From: Nymphaea colorata
Lineage: Eukaryota > Streptophyta > Magnoliopsida > Nymphaeales > Nymphaeaceae
Assembly (NCBI RefSeq): GCF_008831285.2
Contig: NW_022204870.1
Coordinates: 1-30,238, forward strand
Direction of reading: 5' to 3'
Length of the DNA: 30,238 nucleotides
Shown: piece after piece, positions 24,194-30,238 of the stretch
Layout of the letters: the number at the start of each line of letters is the position of its first letter
Numbering within the stretch: position 1 is the stretch's first letter
Notes under the pieces: model-generated
Seen by the model: only the letters and a program-made list of their open reading frames with translations
Told to the model about the DNA's origin: nothing
Databases searched by the model: none
Translations under genes and position numbers: made by a program

Positions 24194-24306
24194 TATTCAC
24201 ATAAAAATCATGAATCGATAATGTACTCGAAAATTAAAAACAGGATCGAATTGGGGGACGGATCAATAAATTTTAACCCATTATTACTAATAATAATTAT
24301 TAGCAA

Positions 24307-25053
24307 ATGACTTCCAGGGCAAACTAACCCCCTAAGGCTGCAGACCCCTCTCCAAACAATCTCGAGGACTGCAAGAAGTTAGTCGAGGACTTCTTGAACC
24401 AGGAAAACAAGCGGGATTATGACATTGGTGAACAAATAAACCACGACGTCATTCGTGGAATTTTTGAGGTACTGGTCAACCTTTCCTACGTTCTATTCAT
24501 AGTGGGCATAGTCGTCAGCATTTACTCTGGCGTAGCAACTGGTAAAAACCTCATACAGTACATCAAATCGCCGGGAAGGTCAGTCTACTTGGCCATCCTG
24601 GTCCTCCTGGCCTTGATCACAGCTTCTGTCATTAAGGTCTTCAAGACAAGCAAAAAAATGACAGCCAAGTTGCGGAGGGATTACGACCTGGTCGTGGAGA
24701 TACTGCGAGGGGGGCTCTACATATCGATTGTAATCTTCTTCAAACCGTTTGTCTTCACTGATCCTCAAGATAGCATGATGGTGGTTTCTTTCTGGGCCTT
24801 ATTCCTCGCCGCTGTTCTCTTTGTGGTACGGAAGATCTTCAAATGGTATTATTTCCTAGTGAGCGATAGGTAAAATTACGGCCCCTGGGAGAATATGACC
24901 CTCGATAGTCCTCTCCTGCTGATAAAATTCGCCAAGTTTTACAGTTTCATTCAGACGTCGACCAAAAGCGACGTGGAGAAGCTGATAAAAGAGCCATCTA
25001 TGATTGAGGAGCATCCCCAGAAGGAGCGTATGGAGCGTAAGACTTAAAAATGA
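24307..25053 (+). CDS. Four-helix membrane protein, tandem family copy 4
   Basis: The frame runs from ATG 24307 to TGA 25051-25053, 248 aa, unbroken. It carries the family pattern: EQINHDVIRGIFEVLVNLSY leading into helix 1, RSVYLAILVLLALITASV as helix 2, loop RRDYDLVVEILRG, helix 3 with FFKPFVFTDP, helix 4 then RKIFKWYYFLV, and R-TAA-NYGPWENM. Its closest relative looks like copy 3, which also has SPGRSV before helix 2. Only 113 bp separate it from copy 3 and 66 bp from the permease, so promoters must be very short. The highly charged C-terminal tail (about 40 residues) may be cytoplasmic. Function is unknown. Confidence 0.86.
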
Positions 25054-25119
25054 TGTTTTGTCTGTTCATTATCTGTTATCATCTGTAAGAATGGGTTGGT
25101 GTATTGATTGATATTATAA

Positions 25120-28100
25120 ATGGATAAGTTGCCATCGAAGTCGCTGTCGAAGAGCATCCTCATCGCTACTCCCCTCTTCTGCATCGTCCTCGCCCTCATG
25201 GACGCCGCCGATGACCTTAGCTACCTCTTCATCCTCGAGTTCCTCGGCTCAGTCGACATCATGTTCGTCCCCACCAGCCAACCGGAAGTTCGCTCCGCCA
25301 GCTTCGACAGGGACTATGCCCTAAAAATGCACGGAATCACCGTTGATGGAGAATTGCCCAGGTTCGATGCGGCAGGGTTTCCTATTGTTCAGATGGATAT
25401 CGTGAAGGAGTGGGCGGAAAGACATCCGAACGTGCGCGGAGTATCCCCAAGATGGATTGTCCCCGTTTAGCTGCCAAAGACTGATTCTCTTTTGCTGGTG
25501 GGGGATTTCCCGCATGAGTTGTAATTGGGAGTCGGCCTCAAATCAAATTTGGAAAGGTTAGGCCCAAGGGACATAGCTTTGTCTCGGGAATTGCTGAACA
25601 GGCTTGAACTGCAGGTGGGGGATAGCGTAGCCATCAAGCTCTCTCTGCCCGGGATGCTTCGCGGAGGAAAACTGATCTAAAAATACCAAAGCTTCTAGTC
25701 GCGGGAAGAGTACGTGGTTGATTCTCCCGAGCTAGACGTGGAGAAGGTGACGAGCTTGGTCTACGATTTGATTTCCCAGCGAGGAAAGGAATACAACGTC
25801 ACTGTTTCTCGGTAGGACGTGAAGGAAGTGGTGCAGGAGGTGTACGATACCTAATTCACGCTAAACTACCACATAAAATACGAGTACCGCAACCGCGGCC
25901 TCTACCCTACACGCTGCACAACGTCGTCCTGATGTAGTTCGACGGGTTCGCAGAATTCCTCTCTTAGCTCATCACCAAGAAGGTGCTGGAGTCGAAACAG
26001 ATAGAGGATAAGGCATTCTAGCTCCTCAAGACTGCCGGCATGCCCGCCAGCCAGATCTTTTTCGTTCGGACCTACTACAAGAGCCTAAAGAGCAGCAAGG
26101 CTTACCAGGGAGAGCTGAGAAAAGCCATCAAGTAAACTCTGGTCAAGTTTCCCCTGATGGCGATCAGCACGTTCAACTCCAGGCAAATGGTATACCACCC
26201 CAACGAGCAGGGATACATCGGCTTGCTCGACGCCATGCAGGACTCTCCCGGCGAGTTCCAGGTCGTCTCCATCTTCCCCTACTTCAAAGACCTCTAGGGC
26301 ATCCGCTTCTTCTTCAAGTCTGTCATCCAGATCTTCACCTTCATCTGCGGAGTCATCTACTTCTACATCATGACTCTCATCTTCCGGCAAGTCTACGAGG
26401 AGAAGGAAATCGAGGTCGGCATCTGGCGCACGCTGGGAGCAGGCGGGGTGAAGGCGAAGCAGAATGACGGGAAGGAGAAAGTGAAGAACTTCTCCGATCT
26501 CAGGGAGACGCTCACCGTGAGGGAAAAGATAGACTACGCTTACAAGATGATGGTGAAAGTGGGGTTCCTCTACTACTGGCTAGTCTCAGCCGTAATTTCG
26601 GCCTTCCTCTTCTGGCTGACCAAGGAGATCCTTTACTCCTTCATCAGCAGCATTCTGGACTTCAATCCTCCGCCCCAGTAGCTACTCTACCCCTTCCTGT
26701 CTTCGTGATGATCTTCGCCTTCACGATATCCTTGGCCGTCATGCACATTCGATAGATCTACATAAACCCCCTAGTCTCCACCATAAAGCCAGTGAAGCGG
26801 ACTTTCGACCTTGTGAAGGTGCGCATAATAAAGATGGCAACGTTCGGGATCACTCTCGAGGCCTTCATCATCGCAGTCATGCTGATCTACTACGGAGTGG
26901 TCTCCTACTATGAGATCCCCATGTCCATCCTCTACAACGACGGCTGGCTGCAGACCATCCTCTTCAACTCCATATTCCTGTTCATGATCTTCGGCTCCAT
27001 CATCCTGCTCAGCATCTTCCAGTCCCGCCTCGAGTGCCTCATCCTGGGCGGACTGTTCAGGGTGAGCGATCGGCTGAACCGAACCAAGGCCATCCTGCTG
27101 AAGACCATCAAAGCGAAACAGTATAAGAACATCAAGGTGTCAATCATCATATCCATCATCTTCGCCTTCCTGCTTTTCTTCGCCTCGGGATTGAAGATAG
27201 AAGCGATGATCGTCCAGTCCTTCATTTAACGGCAGCTAGGAGCCTAACTAGTCTTAGAGAATTACGAAAAGAACACCTTCGATAAGGCAAAAGTAGAAAA
27301 GTACCTAAACGGCATCAACGGACTGAAGTACTCCTGGCTTAGCAACGACTTAGACAACAAAAAGGTGGAGCTTTAATTCTAGGGCATAGTTAGCAACATC
27401 CCAGTGACTGCAGTCTTTAAGGTGGTTTCCAGCAACTACCTGGATACAACCTTCTACGACTACTACTACCCCGAAAGGTACATGGACGCTAAGACCAACT
27501 ACGAAGTCCTGCCCAACGGCATCTACAATGGCTTCAGCTCCATCTACTCCAAGCAAGGCGAAAGCGTGGGCCGCTACGACCCCAAGGACACTATCACCTA
27601 CTTCGATCCATACAGGATCAACGTTAATGCGAGGAAGTAGGAGGCCTTTAGTCCCTAGAACCTGATGGCCCCCAGGAACAGGTCATCAACCTGGTGGTTA
27701 CCTCACAACTGAGGAAGAAGTTGGGCGCGTCCCCAGGAGATTACTTCAAATTGCATGTCAGAAACGGATTGACCGGCGTGAGATACGTGCTCAGATGCAG
27801 AATCATGCACTCGTTCAAGATTGGCCCAGGACTGGATTTGTTCAGCAACGTCGCCTTCTTCACTCAGCAGCAGGCGGAATACCTTTACTCAATGGTTGGA
27901 GCCAACATTTCGGACATAAAGTACGAGAAACTATTCATATCTGGCAGCAACCTCAACGCAGTGGGCAACAAAATCCTCAGTATATCCCCCTAGCACACCC
28001 AATTATTCTAGATGGCGCTGGTGCGTGAAAGCTTCGAGACGATGTAGACCTACCTGCAAGGCTTCGTGGCGTTGGTGACTGTCATTTTGGGCAGTCTCAG

Positions 28101-28447
28101 CATCCTCTTCCTGTTTGTCTACACCTACGGCAAGTGCAAGAGGAAGCAGAGGTTTTCAAGATGCTGAGGGCGATCGGAATGTCAGTCTTCGACATTCGCA
28201 TGATCGTCTTCGTGGAGATCCTCATCCGCATCGTCGTGTCCATCATCAGTGGGATTCTGCTGGGAATCATGTTCAGCTTGGGACTGTCCGGACAAATAGA
28301 GGAGGTCCTGATGATAAACACCCCGCCGATCAAGCTAAACACTATCTTCGTGATGCTGCGCTGATGCTGGCGCTATTCGCAGTCACTGTGACCCTGTCGA
28401 CCAAGTATCTCACCAAAAGGACCGTCCTCGAGACCTCCAAGGCCTGA
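25120..28447 (+). CDS. FtsX/MacB-type (ABC3) permease with two permease cores (five apparent 1-nt losses)
   Basis: It runs from ATG 25120 to TGA 28445-28447, about 1,110 aa. After an N-terminal helix comes a large outer domain with the MacB-core motif ISxxLxxxLxxxVGDxV (seen as LSRELLNRLELQVGDSVAIKL minus its last residue). A first FtsX core follows (EEKEIEVGIWRTLGAGG and flanking helices), then more helices, a second outer domain (LRKKLGASPGDYFKL), and a C-terminal FtsX core (EEAEVFKMLRAIGMSVFDIR). FtsX-like permeases pair with a separate ABC ATPase and usually use it to drive mechanical work on lipids or peptides. No ATPase gene is in this window. Single bases appear missing near 25905-25907, 26699, 27664, 28133 and 28355. 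Adding five restores a whole number of codons. Substrate and membrane are unknown. Confidence 0.85.
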
Positions 28448-28470
28448 TTTCTGTATTATTTTTATTAATT

Positions 28471-29247
28471 ATGATAATTCGGTCGAAGCGAAGCCAAAGC
28501 CGTCTAAAGGGTGAGGAGCATCGCAAGTTCCAGGCGCAAATCGACGACCTCTAGCGTTAGAACAAATCCCTGCGGCGGTAGTTATTGCAACTGGAGCAGC
28601 GCTACCTCGAAAGCTAGTCAGCCAAACGGAAATACAAAACCAAGTATAAATAGGCGAAGCAAAAACTAGAAATCCTTGCCCTGGTCGGCCAGCAGAGGCC
28701 CAACCTCAAAGACCCCTACGAGCTGTGCATGAGTCCGAAGACAAAAACCACCCGCATCCGAACAATCAGTGAGGAGGAGTTTCAATCCTTGAGGGCGGCA
28801 TTCGGGCAGAGCGAGCTGAACTCGCAAGGCGACACTAAGATCTAGAACGAGGCGGAGCAGCTGCAGATGCACTCGAGCAGCAAACGCTGCGTGACTGCCG
28901 CATCGACCATGAAGGAGATAGAATAGGCAAGACCCTAAATCGAAAGCGCGAGGATCATCGAACACCTGCTGCAGCTGCAACAGCAATTGGAAACACTCTC
29001 CCAACGCATTTAGAGCAGGGCGGGCGGATAGTCGCGGGTGGTAGAGCTGGAGGAACAAATCTACAGACGCATGGAGGAAGTTGCCGATAAAATCGGAAAG
29101 ATGGAGGTCCGCGACATCGAAAGAGAGAATAGACGCATCACCCACGAAAAGGACAAAAGCGTAAGGAGGTATAACTCATCCATGAAGGCCGTGGAACGCA
29201 TCGGCAAGGATCTGCTGGGATTCAAGGTGGATGGGACTAGCGAATGA
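28471..29247 (+). CDS. Coiled-coil protein
   Basis: The frame runs from ATG 28471 to TGA 29245-29247, 258 aa, unbroken, with about a dozen UAR codons. Reading UAR as Glu gives heptad-like charged helices at about residues 15-70 (RRELLQLEQRYLE) and 165-250 (VVELEEQIYRRMEEVADKIG), separated by a Ser/Thr-rich middle. No catalytic or nucleic-acid-binding motif is recognisable. It begins 23 bp after the permease stop and converges with the zinc-finger gene 76 bp downstream, so it shares a very compact neighbourhood. Probably a structural or scaffolding protein (inference). Confidence 0.8.
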
Positions 29248-29323
29248 TTTTTCTGCTCGTATGAGTCACTCCACGCTACCTAACTCGAACTAGTAGGCTC
29301 GAAGGATCATGAGGCAGCATCAG

Positions 29324-30033
29324 TCAAAGATCAAGATAATCCTCCCATGTGTGCGCAACAGGCAGCTGCTCCTCTTCCTTGATGACGGTCTTGACTTAGA
29401 TCTCCTCGGGGACGATTTGCTTCTCGATGGGTTTCGTCTTGGCTTGCCTGGCTCTGACTCTGACTCTGGCTCTGGCTCGGGCTTTCTTTTTCTTGCTTGC
29501 GAGGGTAGCCAGTCGGGCCCTGCGCTTCTCTTCCTCCTTCGCCATCTTCTGCACCTGAGTGCAGAGCCTGGCGATCCGGCGATTGAAGGGCGAAGACTCC
29601 AATTTTTGTCGGTGGCTCGGAAGTTCGATGTGCTTTATAGGAAAAGGATTACTGTCATGTAGTCGCTGTACTAGACGGTGCAGGCAGCACAAAAGCCGTG
29701 CCGTTTGCATGGTCTGGGGACGTACTATAATAACAATAATAATACTAGTTACTTTGCGGTTTATCCCTCTTGTTCCGCTGCGCGGCATTTCTTTTCATAG
29801 TAGTTGCGATATTCCTACTAATCACTTTGTTCTGACTGGACTATATGGGAGTTTACGTAGTCGGCCTCCAGGACAAAGGCGTGAGTGAATGGGTTTGCGT
29901 CGCGATTGAAGGTGGGGTGAGTCTTGGCGTTGTTGAGGGGGGTGAAGCTGATCTAGACTTCGTACCGGTTCGGGATGCCGTGGGAGTGGAGGCTGAAGGC
30001 GTGGTGGTCGGTGGGGAGTGGGTGGTTGTCCAT
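29324..30033 (-). CDS. DBF4-type zinc-finger protein (two tiny introns)
   Basis: It runs from ATG 30031-30033 to TGA 29324-29326. Removing introns of 21 nt (29725-29745) and 20 nt (29633-29652) gives exactly 223 codons. The second junction builds a zinc finger HGFCAACTVEYSDYMTHIEL followed by PSH: Cys108, Cys111, His121 and His127, the CxxC...Hx5H spacing of the DBF4-type finger (motif C). DBF4 proteins activate the Cdc7 kinase for replication origin firing, but this finger also occurs in other proteins. At 222 aa it is far shorter than typical Dbf4, and motifs N and M are not recognisable. The C-terminal half is strongly basic, with an Arg-Ala/Val-Arg run encoded by a hexamer-like repeat (29450-29485), then acidic. 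A DDK role is possible; 'DBF4-type finger protein' is as far as I can go. Confidence 0.78.
29633..29652 (-). other. Intron 2 (20 nt) of the DBF4-type gene
   Basis: On the minus strand it reads GTAATCC...TATAAAG, with GT-AG ends. Removing it joins ...YSDYMT to HIELPSH and completes the Cys2His2 finger in one frame. Without removal the finger loses its histidines. Its length is typical of ciliate micro-introns. Confidence 0.75.
29725..29745 (-). other. Intron 1 (21 nt) of the DBF4-type gene
   Basis: On the minus strand it is an AT-rich GTATTATT...TTATAG segment. It is a multiple of three, so the frame stays open either way, but unspliced it would encode a run of six leucines in a polar region. 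The base composition and the GTA...TAG ends favour an intron. A 28-nt alternative starting at the upstream GTAAC is possible but breaks the frame that begins at 30033. Confidence 0.65.
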
Positions 30034-30238
30034 GGTGATGAAATGAATATAATGGCGGTTTGTGTATGGATGCAACAGGCCAGCGAGAGAAAGTATTTTG
30101 AGAAGTGAGAATATGTGATGGAACTTATATGCAAATTATATTATTGATGTTATATAATCTACTGCAGTATGCATGTATTATTATATATTGATTCCATAAC
30201 GAATAGAAGCATATTCACTTAATCAATCCTTATTCAAC
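30034..30238. other. AT-rich upstream region at the window edge
   Basis: These 205 bp lie upstream of the DBF4-type gene and become very AT-rich towards the end. They likely hold its promoter. No telomere repeat and no further gene is seen, so the chromosome probably continues beyond the window. Confidence 0.5.

Noticed and set aside
5218-28355. Euplotes-type programmed frameshifting
   Set aside because: Euplotes shifts +1 or +2 at AAA-stop signals and uses TAA/TAG as stops. Here the shifts are -1, lie in varied base runs, and UAR is sense.
29440-29490. A short hexamer-like repeat (CTCTGA/CTCTGG) as a microsatellite or regulatory repeat
   Set aside because: It lies inside the DBF4-type gene and encodes its Arg-Ala/Val-Arg run, so coding explains it.
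1-30238. UAA/UAG = glutamine (the common ciliate code)
   Set aside because: Some aligned sites do show Gln, for example GE-TAG-IN versus GEQIN, but Glu fits the ART catalytic motif, the UBR box and most PAS-A/B aligned sites better.

Overview
The window looks like the left end of a ciliate macronuclear chromosome. It opens with about ten uninterrupted CCCCAA repeats. Genes are packed closely (23 to 215 bp between several neighbours), the introns I can support are only 20 to 21 nt, and long reading frames appear only when TAA and TAG are read as sense and TGA is the stop. Three lines of evidence make UAA/UAG glutamate rather than glutamine: both catalytic glutamates of an ADP-ribosyltransferase ExE motif are TAG and TAA; the Glu position of a UBR box (CDCGDxEAW) is TAG; and in a hand alignment of two paralogues the reassigned codons face Glu about 26 times and Gln about 10 times. 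UAR = Glu with CCCCAA telomeres points to a peritrich ciliate (Vorticella/Carchesium type, NCBI table 30). No telomere is seen at the right end.

Left half, all minus strand: a 1,212-aa UBR1-type N-recognin E3 ubiquitin ligase next to the telomere (199-3837); a large multi-pass membrane protein with a PAS domain (copy A, 4001-8176); a membrane-anchored leucine-rich-repeat protein (8645-10855); and a second PAS membrane protein paralogous to A (copy B, 11071-15238). A 1.36-kb AT-rich divergent intergenic region follows.

Centre, plus strand: the most interesting gene (16594-20098), a BUBL-type polyprotein of about 1,168 aa. Its order is a dual-acylation N-terminus (MGNECC), a degenerate trypsin-like domain, a coiled coil, a ubiquitin-like domain, a bacterial-intein-like (BIL/Hint) domain, a second ubiquitin-like domain, an R-S-ExE ADP-ribosyltransferase and an uncharacterised alpha/beta domain. 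This suggests a membrane-tethered protein that self-cleaves at its intein-like domain to free a ubiquitin-like/ADP-ribosyltransferase half.

Right half: four tandem paralogues of an unrecognised four-helix membrane protein family (20478-25053), a two-core FtsX/MacB-type ABC permease (25120-28447), a coiled-coil protein (28471-29247), and on the minus strand a protein with a DBF4-type zinc finger whose frame is made by removing two tiny introns (29324-30033).

Five genes (PAS-A, PAS-B, BUBL, four-helix copy 3 and the permease) contain 19 apparent single- or double-base losses, nearly all in runs of identical bases, while the other coding genes contain none. Homopolymer under-calling in the assembly is the simplest explanation, but real decay or -1 frameshifting cannot be excluded from the sequence.
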